This document shows positions 8,072-17,589 of a DNA stretch of 64,000 bases, piece by piece. Position numbers and translations under genes: made by a program. Source of the DNA: JAEYFP01 sp964579795 (GTDB taxonomy: Bacteria; Bacillota; Clostridia; Lachnospirales; Lachnospiraceae). The stretch spans positions 1-64,000 of the forward strand of contig CAZOHM010000003.1 in assembly GCA_964579795.1 (NCBI GenBank). The letters run 5' to 3'. The notes beneath the pieces were generated by a model. The model saw only the letters and a program-made list of their open reading frames with translations. It searched no databases and was not told where the DNA came from. The stretch's first letter is position 1. Each line of letters begins with the position of its first letter.

Positions 8072-8813
8072 GGAACTGATCAGCATCGTAATTCCGGTTT
8101 ATAATGCAGCAAAATGTATTACAGATACAATACGATCCGTAATGAGCCAGACATGGAAAAACTGGGAGCTTCTGCTTGTTGATGATGGTTCTACTGATTC
8201 GAGTGCAGAGATTATTCAGGAGTTTGTGAATGACCAGATTAAGTTGATTCGTCTGGAAGGTGGCAGAAGTGCTGCACTTGCAAGAAATCGTGGTGTACAG
8301 GAATCGAAAGGAAGATATCTTGCATTTCTTGATGCGGATGATTTATGGAATCCAGAAAAGCTTGAGCAGCAGATTGAATTTATGCGTGAGCGGGAAATTG
8401 CATTCAGCTTTACTGGATATGAGTTTGCCGATGCTGATGGAGTGGGTGTTCAGAAGATTGTAACTGTTCCTGCCAAGCTGAATTACAGGGCAGCTTTGAA
8501 AAATACAACGATATTTACAAGTACAGTAATGTTTGACCTTTCAAAAATATCCAAAGAAACAATCAGTATGCCAAATGTCCCGAGTGAAGACACAGCTACA
8601 TGGTGGAAGATTTTGAAAAGAGGCTATACAGCATATGGACTGGATGAAGCATTAACTCTATATAGGCGGGGCAGGGGAACATTATCCTCCAATAAAATGA
8701 TTGCTGTAAAAAGAATTTGGAATCTATATCGAAATATTGAACATCTGTCAGTGCCAAGAAGCTGCTTCTGCTTTTTCTTTTACGCTGTCAGAGCGGTTAT
8801 CCGCAGAATGTAG
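8064..8813 (+). CDS. Family 2 glycosyltransferase
   Basis: 249 residues. ISIVIPVYNAAKCITDTI opens a classic GT-A domain, followed by VDDGSTDSS, RNRGVQESKGRYLAFLD and the metal-binding LDADDLW near residue 93. The later SEDTATWWKILKRG region is common in capsule transferases. ATG 8064 is preferred (GAGG at 8051-8054, spacer 9); upstream TTG 8043 and ATG 8055 are possible but poorly placed. It overlaps the PGT stop by 8 bases, so it is translationally coupled and probably adds an early sugar to the lipid-linked intermediate. Confidence 0.87.
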   Translation: MNEELISIVIPVYNAAKCITDTIRSVMSQTWKNWELLLVDDGSTDSSAEIIQEFVNDQIKLIRLEGGRSAALARNRGVQESKGRYLAFLDADDLWNPEKLEQQIEFMREREIAFSFTGYEFADADGVGVQKIVTVPAKLNYRAALKNTTIFTSTVMFDLSKISKETISMPNVPSEDTATWWKILKRGYTAYGLDEALTLYRRGRGTLSSNKMIAVKRIWNLYRNIEHLSVPRSCFCFFFYAVRAVIRRM

Positions 8814-8823
8814 AGGATAATGA

Positions 8824-9627
8824 ATGAAAATACAGGTATTGTTGTCGGCCATGTTTCTTGACGACGCTTCGTATGCTGATACGCTGCATATCTCATCTGA
8901 TGCAGTAATCGTGAATCAGTGTGATCGAACAAATGAAACAAAGCTTGAGAGAGTGTCATTATCAGGCGGTACACAAAAAATTACATATATTGAAACAACA
9001 GAGCGCGGATTGAGCAAGAGTAGGAATATGGCAATTGCCCATGCCGAGGCTGAGGTTTGCATTCTCTGTGATAATGATGTAGAATATGTGGAAGACTATG
9101 AAAAGCGGATTTGTAAGGCTTTTGACAGTCATCCTAATGCTGACATCATTGTTTTTTATATAAAGAGAAAAGAGAAGCCGATACCTAATTTTCCAAAAGA
9201 AAAACGGATGGGTTATTTATCGGTATTAAAGATTTTCTCACCGGAAATAGCTTTTCGCAAAGAAGCGGTTTCAGATATTCAGTTTAATGAACTGTTTGGC
9301 GCGGGCGCAAAGTATATTATGGGTGAGGAAAATATTTTTTTATATGACTGTCTGCGAAAGAAAAAGAAGATTATTTATCTCCCGGTTCAGATTGCAAGCC
9401 TCAGAGAAGAACCATCTACCTGGTTTAAGGGTTATGATGAGCAGTTTTTTATTTCAAGAGGAGCGAATTATTGTGCAATGACGGAACGATTATCATTTTT
9501 TCTGATTTTACAGTTTGCACTCAGAAAATATAAGTTATATTGTGAATCTGTAAACTGTTCTGCTGCGATACGACTTATGCTGAAGGGTAGAAGAGAGTTT
9601 CTGGATTCAAAAAGGAAATGCACATGA
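8824..9627 (+). CDS. Glycosyltransferase, family A (GT2-like)
   Basis: 267 residues with a GT-A layout that diverges from the standard DDGS signature. The central ERGLSKSRNMAIAHA segment corresponds to the RN-G substrate loop of GT2 enzymes, and CDNDVEYVEDYE supplies the metal-binding acidic triplet near residue 83. GAGG at 8813-8816 lies 7 bases before ATG 8824 and overlaps the previous stop. The next gene overlaps by ATGA. Donor and acceptor unknown. Confidence 0.75.
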   Translation: MKIQVLLSAMFLDDASYADTLHISSDAVIVNQCDRTNETKLERVSLSGGTQKITYIETTERGLSKSRNMAIAHAEAEVCILCDNDVEYVEDYEKRICKAFDSHPNADIIVFYIKRKEKPIPNFPKEKRMGYLSVLKIFSPEIAFRKEAVSDIQFNELFGAGAKYIMGEENIFLYDCLRKKKKIIYLPVQIASLREEPSTWFKGYDEQFFISRGANYCAMTERLSFFLILQFALRKYKLYCESVNCSAAIRLMLKGRREFLDSKRKCT

Positions 9628-10640
9628 GAATTTTTCTTGCAGGAGATTATAGAACGGGAACGGGTCCCGCAAATGTAACAAAACAATATTTGAATAGACT
9701 GCCAAAAAACACACTTTATTTAAAAGCACAATCTAAGCTCTTGCGTATTCCGGAAATTATTATGAAAACAATATGCGCAGATGTTGTACTGTATTCCGGA
9801 TATTCCAGGCAGAATCTGCTCGGTCTGAAGCTTGCACGAATATTGAGACGGCCGTCAGCATATTTGATGCATGGCTGTGTAGAACATGAGAATGCAATTA
9901 ATGGCGTTATGGATACGACTATGAACCATGTGGAGCGAAGAACAATGGAACTCGCTAATCGAATATATGCGGTGTCGGAATGGTTTGCCAACTGGCTGAA
10001 ATTAGAGTATCCGGAGTATTTAGATAAAATAGACAGTGCAGTCAATGGAATAGATTTCAGTTTATGTAAAGATAACAGAATGAATTTGAAGCTTGACAAT
10101 GCCGGTTACAGAAAGCATGAGCAGATTGTTACCATTGGAGGCGGTATGCCAAGAAAAAGAATCCGGTATATTTGCGATGCAATACAGCAGTTGAATGGGA
10201 ATAATCCGGAAAGAGCGTTAAGTCTTGTCGTTGTTGGAGCAAGAGGACTGGATACGGAAGTAATAAATAACTATTCATTTGTAGAAAACAGAGGACTGGT
10301 GTCTTCAAAAGAGGTAGAAGGGCTTTTGAATTCCTCTATGCTGTTTGTACAAAACAGCTGCTTTGAAACATTTGGGCTGGCACCTGTGGAAGCACTGATG
10401 TGTGGCTGCAGCATATTATCATCACAGCATGTGGGTGCGCTGGAGCTGTTTCATCACCTTGAGGATGGAGATATCATCTGCGATTGTGAGGATCCTACAG
10501 AAATTGCCGCAAAGATAGATGGCCTGTTGCACAAAGGAAATGCAGAAAGGCTTATGAATGAAATTGATAAGGAGTCTACTTCATGGGAAGCGAGAACCAA
10601 TCAGCTGATGGACAAGCTGTTACTGCTAATACAGAAATAA
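9624..10640 (+). CDS. Family 4 glycosyltransferase
   Basis: 338 residues, GT-B fold. The N-terminal domain opens MRIFLAGDYRTGTGPANVT, with the glycine-rich acceptor loop. The C-terminal donor domain carries IGGGMPRKRI, then FVQNSCFETFGLAPVEALMC, whose E-x7-E pattern is the retaining GT4 signature. ATG 9624 gives an ATGA overlap with AAGGAA upstream; ATG 9618 in the same frame is the alternative. The C-terminus overlaps the start of the following Wzy-like gene by 58 bases in another frame. Confidence 0.83.
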   Translation: MRIFLAGDYRTGTGPANVTKQYLNRLPKNTLYLKAQSKLLRIPEIIMKTICADVVLYSGYSRQNLLGLKLARILRRPSAYLMHGCVEHENAINGVMDTTMNHVERRTMELANRIYAVSEWFANWLKLEYPEYLDKIDSAVNGIDFSLCKDNRMNLKLDNAGYRKHEQIVTIGGGMPRKRIRYICDAIQQLNGNNPERALSLVVVGARGLDTEVINNYSFVENRGLVSSKEVEGLLNSSMLFVQNSCFETFGLAPVEALMCGCSILSSQHVGALELFHHLEDGDIICDCEDPTEIAAKIDGLLHKGNAERLMNEIDKESTSWEARTNQLMDKLLLLIQK

Positions 10641-11815
10641 CAGGAATAATTGGAAAAAGAAAAGAAACAGTAAATTGGATACTGCTTATTGTTATGTTTA
10701 TCGGGTATACACTGACATTTATGGTTCCGAAGTTTTACGGGGCAACGGATTCCTATGTTGGTGTATTTGTGTTTTTTGTCTGTGTCATGCTGTGTCTGAA
10801 CAATGTGAACCTGATTGCTCTTATAAAAAACAAGGATAAGGAGTTATTTCTCCTTGCTGGTATTATTTTTTTAACAGGTGTTAATCTTTTAGTTGTAAAT
10901 TCGGGAAAAGGTGCTTTTTTTTCAGCAACAAATTTTGTATTGATTTGGTATTTATCGGATAAAATTGCGCTCACCAAACGACAGATTTCGGTAATAGCTG
11001 GATTATATATGCTTCTCCTACTATATTGGCTTTTTTTTGCGTATCCGCAAATGTTCAGCAATTTTGAAACGTATTCATACAATACAAATACAGCCGCCAC
11101 ATTTACAGTGTTTACATTACTTTGTGCTTTTATTCTTTTACAGCAGCTTTATGAAAAACATGAAATTGTTGGTTTGTTTATGGTAATTATCCTGCTGAAA
11201 GGAATTCAGCTGGTTTTGTGGCATCGTGCAAGAGGCGCATTCATTATGCTGGTTGCATTCGTTTTTTTTAACTTTATTGCACCGAAGAAATGGTGGGAAA
11301 ATAAACGATTGTTTGGGTTTCTCTGTTTGCTTGCGACATTGGGCTCGCTTGCATTTGTATGCATTTATGTTTTGCTTGGAACAACAGGTGTTAATTTCCA
11401 GATACCTTTTTTCTACAAACCGGTTTTTTCGGGAAGAAACAGAATCTGGTATGAATTTTGGACGTTGTTTATACAAAAACCACTTACGGGAATCGGAACA
11501 AATGTGACGTTGGAATCTTTTTGGGAATTTAATGTTCATAATGCAATGTATAATATTCTTGTAGTGCATGGTGTGGTTGTATTTGCCGGAATTCTGTATT
11601 TTGTATATAAAAGACTATATATTTTTCAAAAAAAGATTCTTAAGAACAGACTAGCACTTTGTGCATTGAGTGCTGTGATTGCAGTGTTTTTTGAATCGTA
11701 TTTTGACGTGGATCTCATATGGGCTGACTATGCTTTGAATCTGATTTTTTTACTTGCTGTCGTGAATTACAATAATGATGTAAAAAAGGTTGAAGAGGCG
11801 AATGGGAAAGTATAA
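10583..11815 (+). CDS. Wzy/O-antigen-ligase-like polymerase 1
   Basis: 410 residues with about 11-12 membrane segments. The C-terminal loop has FSGRNRIWYEFW, PLTGIGTNV and NVHNAMYNILVVHG, the pattern of the O-antigen ligase/Wzy superfamily. It would polymerise or ligate lipid-linked repeat units on the outer face of the membrane. The start lies 58 bases inside the previous gene, but AAGGAG 8 bases upstream supports it. It is a paralogue of 13207 (compare FQIPFFYKPVFSGRNRIW with FQIRIFYKDILSGREEIW); the two flank the flippase gene. Confidence 0.85.
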   Translation: MGSENQSADGQAVTANTEITGIIGKRKETVNWILLIVMFIGYTLTFMVPKFYGATDSYVGVFVFFVCVMLCLNNVNLIALIKNKDKELFLLAGIIFLTGVNLLVVNSGKGAFFSATNFVLIWYLSDKIALTKRQISVIAGLYMLLLLYWLFFAYPQMFSNFETYSYNTNTAATFTVFTLLCAFILLQQLYEKHEIVGLFMVIILLKGIQLVLWHRARGAFIMLVAFVFFNFIAPKKWWENKRLFGFLCLLATLGSLAFVCIYVLLGTTGVNFQIPFFYKPVFSGRNRIWYEFWTLFIQKPLTGIGTNVTLESFWEFNVHNAMYNILVVHGVVVFAGILYFVYKRLYIFQKKILKNRLALCALSAVIAVFFESYFDVDLIWADYALNLIFLLAVVNYNNDVKKVEEANGKV

Positions 11816-13217
11816 ATATCTGGCCGGAAATATTGCATTATTTTCTATCAGTAATTTTGTATCTAAGATACTGGTGTTTCTTCTTGTTCCACTATATACA
11901 AATGTTCTCTCAACGCAGGAATATGGTGTTGCAGATATTTTTCAGGTAACCCTTTTGCTGCTTGTTCCTGCTATGACAATGAATATTGGTGAGGCTGCTT
12001 TGCGTTATGGGATAGAACGTGAGAAAAAGAGAGGCAGTATTCTTCGAATTGGTTTGAAATATACTGCAAGAGGAAGTGCTTTTGTGGCTTTGGTAGCAGG
12101 TGTTTCAATTTTTTTTGTATCTGAACAGATTCGCTGGTATCTGCTTATGTTTATTGTGCTGTTTGCAGCAAACGCATGCTATGAATTTCTTGTTCTGTAC
12201 TTTCAAGGCTGTGAATGTGTTAATATTGTAGTTGTGGGCAGTGTGTTTTCTACATTGGTTACGATAATATGCAACTTGTTTTTCTTGCTTGTGCTTCGGA
12301 TAGGATTGAATGGTTATTTGTTTTCACAGATGGTTGCCTATGCATCGGCCGCATGTCTGATGCTTATTTTATCCAAAAAGCAGAATAGAAATAAATTTCT
12401 TGTGGACAATGACCTTGAAAAGGAAATGATTACTTACAGCAAACCTTTGATTGTTTATTCTACCGCAAGCTGGATTAATAATGCAGCAGATCGTTATCTT
12501 GTTGCCGGAATCTGCGGAGCAGCTGTAAACGGTGTTTATGGTGTGGCATATAAGATACCGGCGATACTGATGGTCTTTCAACGGGTGTTTGCACAGGCAT
12601 GGCAAATGTCTGCTACAAAGAGCTATACAGAAAAAAACAGTGATGAGTTTTTTACAACCATGTATCAGACATATCATGCTTTTATGGTAATTGGCTGTTC
12701 GGGTTTGATTTTATTTGTACGATGGATTGCATGGTTTCTATTTAAGAAGGATTTCTACGAGGCATGGAATATGGTGCCTCCTCTTTTGATTTCAGTTATA
12801 TTTGGTGCGCTGACAGGTTTTCTCGGATCTATCTGTCTGGCACATAAGGATAGTCGTGCAATGGGCTTTGCTACAGGTATTGGCGCCCTGCTTAATATTG
12901 TATTAAATCTCATCATGATTCCGAAAATTGGAGCGATGGGAGCTGCCATAGCAACGGCAATATCCTATTTTATTATGTATGCAATTGCATATGCAGTTGT
13001 AAAAAAATATGTAACAATAAAGAATCGGATAATAAGAGACTATGTTTCTTATATTCTTTTGATCGTGCAGGCTATAGTAGTTATTCAGTCAATAAACCCT
13101 GTATATTTGATTAATACAGTGCTTTTTGCGGGGTTGATTATGATGTATATCAGAGAGATTGCGGAAATATTTAAAAAAGCTAAATCAATGTGTGGAGGAA
13201 TTAGAAATGCAGGATAA
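11802..13217 (+). CDS. Wzx-type polysaccharide flippase 1
   Basis: 471 residues with 12-14 membrane segments of the MOP/MATE-like flippase superfamily. The opening LAGNIALFSISNFVSKILVF and LVPLYTNVLSTQEYG are typical: conserved PLYT and the YG pair. The later GAMGAAIATAISYFIMY is the usual late-helix signature. ATG 11802 is chosen; TTG 11790 is an in-frame alternative. It overlaps the previous gene by 14 bases. The protein would turn undecaprenyl-diphosphate-linked oligosaccharide to the outer face for the adjacent Wzy-like proteins. Confidence 0.87.
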   Translation: MGKYKYLAGNIALFSISNFVSKILVFLLVPLYTNVLSTQEYGVADIFQVTLLLLVPAMTMNIGEAALRYGIEREKKRGSILRIGLKYTARGSAFVALVAGVSIFFVSEQIRWYLLMFIVLFAANACYEFLVLYFQGCECVNIVVVGSVFSTLVTIICNLFFLLVLRIGLNGYLFSQMVAYASAACLMLILSKKQNRNKFLVDNDLEKEMITYSKPLIVYSTASWINNAADRYLVAGICGAAVNGVYGVAYKIPAILMVFQRVFAQAWQMSATKSYTEKNSDEFFTTMYQTYHAFMVIGCSGLILFVRWIAWFLFKKDFYEAWNMVPPLLISVIFGALTGFLGSICLAHKDSRAMGFATGIGALLNIVLNLIMIPKIGAMGAAIATAISYFIMYAIAYAVVKKYVTIKNRIIRDYVSYILLIVQAIVVIQSINPVYLINTVLFAGLIMMYIREIAEIFKKAKSMCGGIRNAG

Positions 13218-14415
13218 TAAAAAAGAGAATCAAAAACCTGTTTCAGAAAAGAGAAGATGGGTTGGAAATATAGCATTGCTTACTGGAATAGTTATTTTAG
13301 TTACAGCCGGCTGGAACTTCTATACATGGTATGAGGCAACAGCACCTTATGGAACACTTGTAGCTGCTGTTGTTCTTATGGTTGCTTTTTTCTGTTATGT
13401 GAACATAAAGGATGTTTTGAGGGATCCAGTTTTCTACTTAATGGCAGCAGCAGACATATTGGCTCTTGTGCATTTATTTTTAATTGGATCTCATAAAGGC
13501 GCAATTCTTGTAGTTGCTGATTTTCTACTGATTTTATATCTGGCAAATAAAGTTGTGCTGTCTGACCGGTTGTTACTCATTGTGGCAGGTTTTACCGGCT
13601 TCTTTTTCTTTTATTGGACTATCGATGTAAAGGGTTACTTTAAAGGCTATAATACTAATTTTGGTGGACTTGTTCTAATTACCGGATTTGTATTTACAAT
13701 TCTGATTATGGAATATCTCAAGGACTATTTAAAGAATGTTAAGCCTTGGAAATATGAAAAATATTTGTGGATTGCAGAGGTACTTCTGTTTTTTATAGCG
13801 TATAAAATTATTGCATGGTATCGCTCCAGATGTGCGCTGATTGGACTGCTTGTACTTGGAATTCTATTATTGATCCCAAAGAAGGTTTGGAAATGTAAGC
13901 CCGTTTATTATGTGCTGTGTTTAGGTGCATCTGTTGGCTCGATTGCATTTACCGGTCTATACGTTTGGCTTGGAGTATTAAGAGAGAAATTTCAGATACG
14001 GATTTTCTATAAGGATATTTTGTCCGGTCGTGAAGAGATATGGTCTGAGTTGTGGAATGCATATTTGAAACAGCCGTTTACGGGGATCGGCTCTTCCTAT
14101 GTGATCAAGGTAGAATGGATGGAAGGAATGCTCGAAGTGCACAATGGATTATTGGATATTCTAATCATACACGGATTGGTTGTGTTTATTGTTGCCTGTT
14201 GTTTTCTTATATACCGCTTGTTTGGAATCAGAAAGGCAGCATCAGAGGATATGGTAGCAAGATGCGCAATGGCAGGAATTATGACAATGCTGATGACTGC
14301 ATTCCTGGAAAATTATATTATTGTGCCGCCATTCTCACTTTTGCTATTAGTATTGTTTGCAATTGTGAATAACAGGATAGAAAAGATTACACGTTCTCGC
14401 ACAGAGAGTGAATAG
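13207..14415 (+). CDS. Wzy/O-antigen-ligase-like polymerase 2
   Basis: 402 residues with about 11 membrane segments. SGREEIWSELWNAY, PFTGIGSSYVI and EVHNGLLDILIIHG match the ligase/polymerase signature loop also seen in the 10583 protein. ATG 13207 has GGAGG 8 bases upstream and overlaps the flippase stop by 11 bases. It is last in the first operon; a new promoter follows within 100 bases. One paralogue may polymerise and the other ligate, but the sequence alone does not separate the roles. Confidence 0.83.
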   Translation: MQDNKKENQKPVSEKRRWVGNIALLTGIVILVTAGWNFYTWYEATAPYGTLVAAVVLMVAFFCYVNIKDVLRDPVFYLMAAADILALVHLFLIGSHKGAILVVADFLLILYLANKVVLSDRLLLIVAGFTGFFFFYWTIDVKGYFKGYNTNFGGLVLITGFVFTILIMEYLKDYLKNVKPWKYEKYLWIAEVLLFFIAYKIIAWYRSRCALIGLLVLGILLLIPKKVWKCKPVYYVLCLGASVGSIAFTGLYVWLGVLREKFQIRIFYKDILSGREEIWSELWNAYLKQPFTGIGSSYVIKVEWMEGMLEVHNGLLDILIIHGLVVFIVACCFLIYRLFGIRKAASEDMVARCAMAGIMTMLMTAFLENYIIVPPFSLLLLVLFAIVNNRIEKITRSRTESE

Positions 14416-14514
14416 TAACTGCTTTTCTGAAATTTTTCATGTCTGAAATTCTTTTCCAATCATTCACTTACATCCCATAACAGCAGCATGTATATATCAG
14501 AAAGTGCGTAGAAC

Positions 14515-14543
14515 TTGAACAAAAATGTGATATCTGATATAAT
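14515..14543 (+). promoter_or_regulatory. Promoter of the second operon
   Basis: TTGAAC (14515-14520), a 17-base spacer and TATAAT (14538-14543) in the 164-base gap before the PglF-like gene. The expected start is near 14550, leaving a ~30-base leader with AGGG 7 bases ahead of ATG 14580. Confidence 0.75.
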
Positions 14544-14579
14544 GATTTGATATGAATTTTGACAGAATAGGGATTGAAA

Positions 14580-16457
14580 ATGAAAAAGGTAATTATTAAG
14601 AATAGACAGCTTTTTATCAGAAGAATTGCATTACTTGTATGGGACGCACTTGCAGTAGCCGGAGCAACTTATCTGGGATTAATTGCAAGATTTGATTTCC
14701 GCTATGGTGATATTGCAGATAACGCTTTTATTGAAACAGCATGGAGCTATCTCCCATTCAGTATTATAATTACTATTGTTTTGTTTTGGCTGTTCCATAT
14801 GTATCAAAGCCTTTGGGAGTATGCTGGCGCACCTGAAGTGGTTAACATGGTGCTGGCATGTGTATCCTCTGCTGTTTCACAGATGGTTATTGTACATGCA
14901 TTTCTGCATTGGGGATATCCGAGAAGCTCTTATGTGTTCTTTGGCGGATTTTTATTAATGTTTGTCGCGTTGAGCAGATTTTTCTACAGAGCATTTCGCA
15001 CCTTTATTGAAAAACGTACAGATACGGCTAAGAGTGTGAATGTAATGGTGATTGGTGCCGGAGATGCCGGAAACTCACTGATCAGAGAGATGAAATCCTC
15101 AAGCTATATTCAAAAAAATGCACTTTGCGTAATTGATGATGATAAATCAAAAATAGGGAATTATATACATGGAGTAAAAGTAGTTGGCGGAAGAGAAGAT
15201 ATTCTGGAAAACGTCGCACGATACCATATTGATGAAATTATTATAGCACTGCCTTCTGTATCAAAGGCAGCGGTAAGAGAAATTCTTGAAATCTGCAAGC
15301 AGACAAAATGTGAACTGAAAACACTGCCGGGAATTTATCAGCTCGTAAACGGAGAAGTAAATGTCAGTCAGTTGAGAAAAGTAGATGTTGTAGATTTGCT
15401 TGGCAGAGAACAGATAGAAGTAGATCTTCGCTCCATTATGGGATATGTGTGTGACAAAACGATTCTTGTAACTGGTGGAGGTGGATCAATTGGAAGTGAA
15501 CTTTGCAGACAGATTGCAAGTCATCATCCAAAGCAGTTGATTATTTTTGATATTTACGAAAACAGCGCATATGATATTCAACAGGAGCTTAAAAAAAAGT
15601 ATCCGGATTTAAAGCTGGAGGTTTTGATTGGGTCTGTCAGAAATACGAACAGAGTAAATTCCATCTTCGAAACTTACCACCCTAATATTGTTTACCATGC
15701 AGCAGCACATAAACATGTTCCTCTTATGGAGGACAGCCCTAATGAAGCAATTAAGAATAATGTACTTGGAACATGGAAGGTTGCAGAAGCAGCAGTCAGG
15801 TATCAAACAGAGAAATTTGTAATGATTTCTACAGATAAGGCTGTAAATCCGACAAACATTATGGGGGCAAGCAAAAGAATTTGTGAAATGATTGTGCAGG
15901 CATATGACAGCAGGTCTGCAACAGATTTTGTGGCGGTTCGTTTTGGAAATGTACTCGGTAGCAACGGAAGCGTTATCCCATTGTTCAAAAAGCAAATTGC
16001 ATCAGGAGGTCCTGTTACTGTTACCCATCCTGATATTATTCGATATTTTATGACGATTCCTGAAGCGGTATCACTTGTATTACAGGCAGGGGTTTATGCA
16101 CATGGTGGTGAGATTTTTGTTCTTGAAATGGGTGAGCCGGTCAAAATACTGGATTTGGCTAAGAACCTGATTCGATTATCCGGGTATATTCCGGGAGAAG
16201 ATATTCAGATACAGTTTACAGGTCTTCGCCCAGGCGAGAAGCTTTATGAAGAGATGCTGATGAAGGAAGAAGGCATGCAGGAAACTGCCAATAAGTTGAT
16301 TCATATAGGTAAACCGATTGAATTTGATGAAAAGGAATTTTTTATACAGCTCGAGGAGCTGAAGGAAGAATCCAAAGAAGAAATCAGTGGTGAAGAAATC
16401 AGAGAGTGGGTAAAAAAATTGGTACCTACTTATCAAATAAAGAAAGCTGGAAAATAG
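14580..16457 (+). CDS. pglF: Membrane-bound UDP-HexNAc 4,6-dehydratase (PglF/WbpM/CapD type)
   Basis: 625 residues. Four membrane segments in the first ~135 residues are followed by a first Rossmann-like domain (VMVIGAGDAGNSL) and then a catalytic extended SDR domain (TGGGGSIGSEL near residue 296). The catalytic set is the Met variant typical of PglF/WbpM: STDKAVNPTNIMGASKR, with Met in place of Tyr ahead of Lys. It removes water from UDP-GlcNAc to give UDP-4-keto-6-deoxy-HexNAc. ATG 14580 (AGGG 7 bases upstream) is preferred to TTG 14574. The next two genes are the matching aminotransferase and PGT. The substrate, GlcNAc or GalNAc, is not certain. Confidence 0.9.
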   Translation: MKKVIIKNRQLFIRRIALLVWDALAVAGATYLGLIARFDFRYGDIADNAFIETAWSYLPFSIIITIVLFWLFHMYQSLWEYAGAPEVVNMVLACVSSAVSQMVIVHAFLHWGYPRSSYVFFGGFLLMFVALSRFFYRAFRTFIEKRTDTAKSVNVMVIGAGDAGNSLIREMKSSSYIQKNALCVIDDDKSKIGNYIHGVKVVGGREDILENVARYHIDEIIIALPSVSKAAVREILEICKQTKCELKTLPGIYQLVNGEVNVSQLRKVDVVDLLGREQIEVDLRSIMGYVCDKTILVTGGGGSIGSELCRQIASHHPKQLIIFDIYENSAYDIQQELKKKYPDLKLEVLIGSVRNTNRVNSIFETYHPNIVYHAAAHKHVPLMEDSPNEAIKNNVLGTWKVAEAAVRYQTEKFVMISTDKAVNPTNIMGASKRICEMIVQAYDSRSATDFVAVRFGNVLGSNGSVIPLFKKQIASGGPVTVTHPDIIRYFMTIPEAVSLVLQAGVYAHGGEIFVLEMGEPVKILDLAKNLIRLSGYIPGEDIQIQFTGLRPGEKLYEEMLMKEEGMQETANKLIHIGKPIEFDEKEFFIQLEELKEESKEEISGEEIREWVKKLVPTYQIKKAGK

Positions 16458-16458
16458 T

Positions 16459-17589
16459 ATGGGAAACAAAATCTATTTATCATGTCCGACAATGCACGGA
16501 CAGGAAATGAAGTATATTCAAGAAGCATTTGATACAAATTGGGTAGCACCTCTTGGTCCAAATGTAAATGAGTTTGAAAAAGAATTTGCTTCTTATCTTG
16601 GTAATGGCGTATACGCAGCTGCATTAAGTGCAGGAACAGCCGCAATTCATCTGGCACTTGTTATTGCTGGTGTCAAAAGAGATGATATTGTATTTGGATC
16701 TTCACTCACATTTGCAGCTACCGTGAATCCGATTACGTATTTAGGTGCAAAGCCAGTATTTATTGACAGCGAAGAAGAGACATGGAATATGGATCCAAAA
16801 GCACTTGAAAAAGCATTTTCACTGTATCCGAACGTTAAAGCAGTTATTTCTGCAAATCTATATGGTACACCCGCAAAATTGGAAGAGATTGCAGCTATTT
16901 GCAAAAAACATCATGTGATTTTCATTGAGGATGCAGCGGAATCTCTTGGAGCAACTGTGAATGGAAAACAGACAGGACTGTTTGGAGACATTGGCATTTT
17001 CTCATTTAATGGAAATAAGATTATTACAACATCAGGCGGCGGTATGCTGATTTCTGCTGATGAGGGGGTTGTCAGGAAGGCAAGATTTCTGTCCACTCAG
17101 GCAAGAGAGGCAGAACGGCATTATGAACATAAGGAAATAGGATACAATTATCGTATGTCTAATATTGTTGCCGGAATTGGCCGTGGACAGATGCCATATC
17201 TTCCTGAACATATTGAAAAGAAAAAGTCTATTTATATGAAGTATAAAGAGGCTTTCGCAGATATTCCACAGATTCACATAAATCCCTACCTTAAGAATAC
17301 AGAGCCAAATTTCTGGCTGTCCTGCATAACAATTGATACTGACTGCAATGTGAAGCCTTTAGATATCATGCTTGCTCTGGAAAATGATAATATTGAGTCA
17401 AGACCAATCTGGAAACCGATGAATCTACAGCCTGTATATGCTGAAAATGGTTTTGTGCAGGTTTCGGAAGGTATGAGTGTTGGAGAAAAGATATTTAACA
17501 GCGGAGTATGTCTGCCATCTGACATTAAAAATACACCTGAGGACATGCAGCGTATTATCTCAATCATTAGGGGACTATTTGGAAGATGA
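16459..17589 (+). CDS. pglE: DegT/DnrJ/EryC1 aminotransferase (PglE-like)
   Basis: 376 residues, PLP-dependent. It would aminate the 4-keto sugar made by the preceding enzyme, giving UDP-4-amino-4,6-dideoxy-HexNAc. Visible are LSAGTAAIHLAL (phosphate binding), EDAAESLGATVNGKQTG, and the Schiff-base lysine in FSFNGNKIITTSGGG near residue 187. The single base between the previous stop and ATG 16459, and the ATGA overlap with the PGT, mark a dedicated three-gene unit. No PglD-like acetyltransferase follows. The gene at 42551 is a second, distinct member of this family with a FdtB-like context. Confidence 0.88.
   Translation: MGNKIYLSCPTMHGQEMKYIQEAFDTNWVAPLGPNVNEFEKEFASYLGNGVYAAALSAGTAAIHLALVIAGVKRDDIVFGSSLTFAATVNPITYLGAKPVFIDSEEETWNMDPKALEKAFSLYPNVKAVISANLYGTPAKLEEIAAICKKHHVIFIEDAAESLGATVNGKQTGLFGDIGIFSFNGNKIITTSGGGMLISADEGVVRKARFLSTQAREAERHYEHKEIGYNYRMSNIVAGIGRGQMPYLPEHIEKKKSIYMKYKEAFADIPQIHINPYLKNTEPNFWLSCITIDTDCNVKPLDIMLALENDNIESRPIWKPMNLQPVYAENGFVQVSEGMSVGEKIFNSGVCLPSDIKNTPEDMQRIISIIRGLFGR

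Noticed and set aside
14416..14514. Possible terminator between the first and second operons
   Set aside because: Short near-repeats (CTGAAAT twice) are visible, but no stable stem followed by T residues could be found, so read-through into the second operon cannot be excluded.
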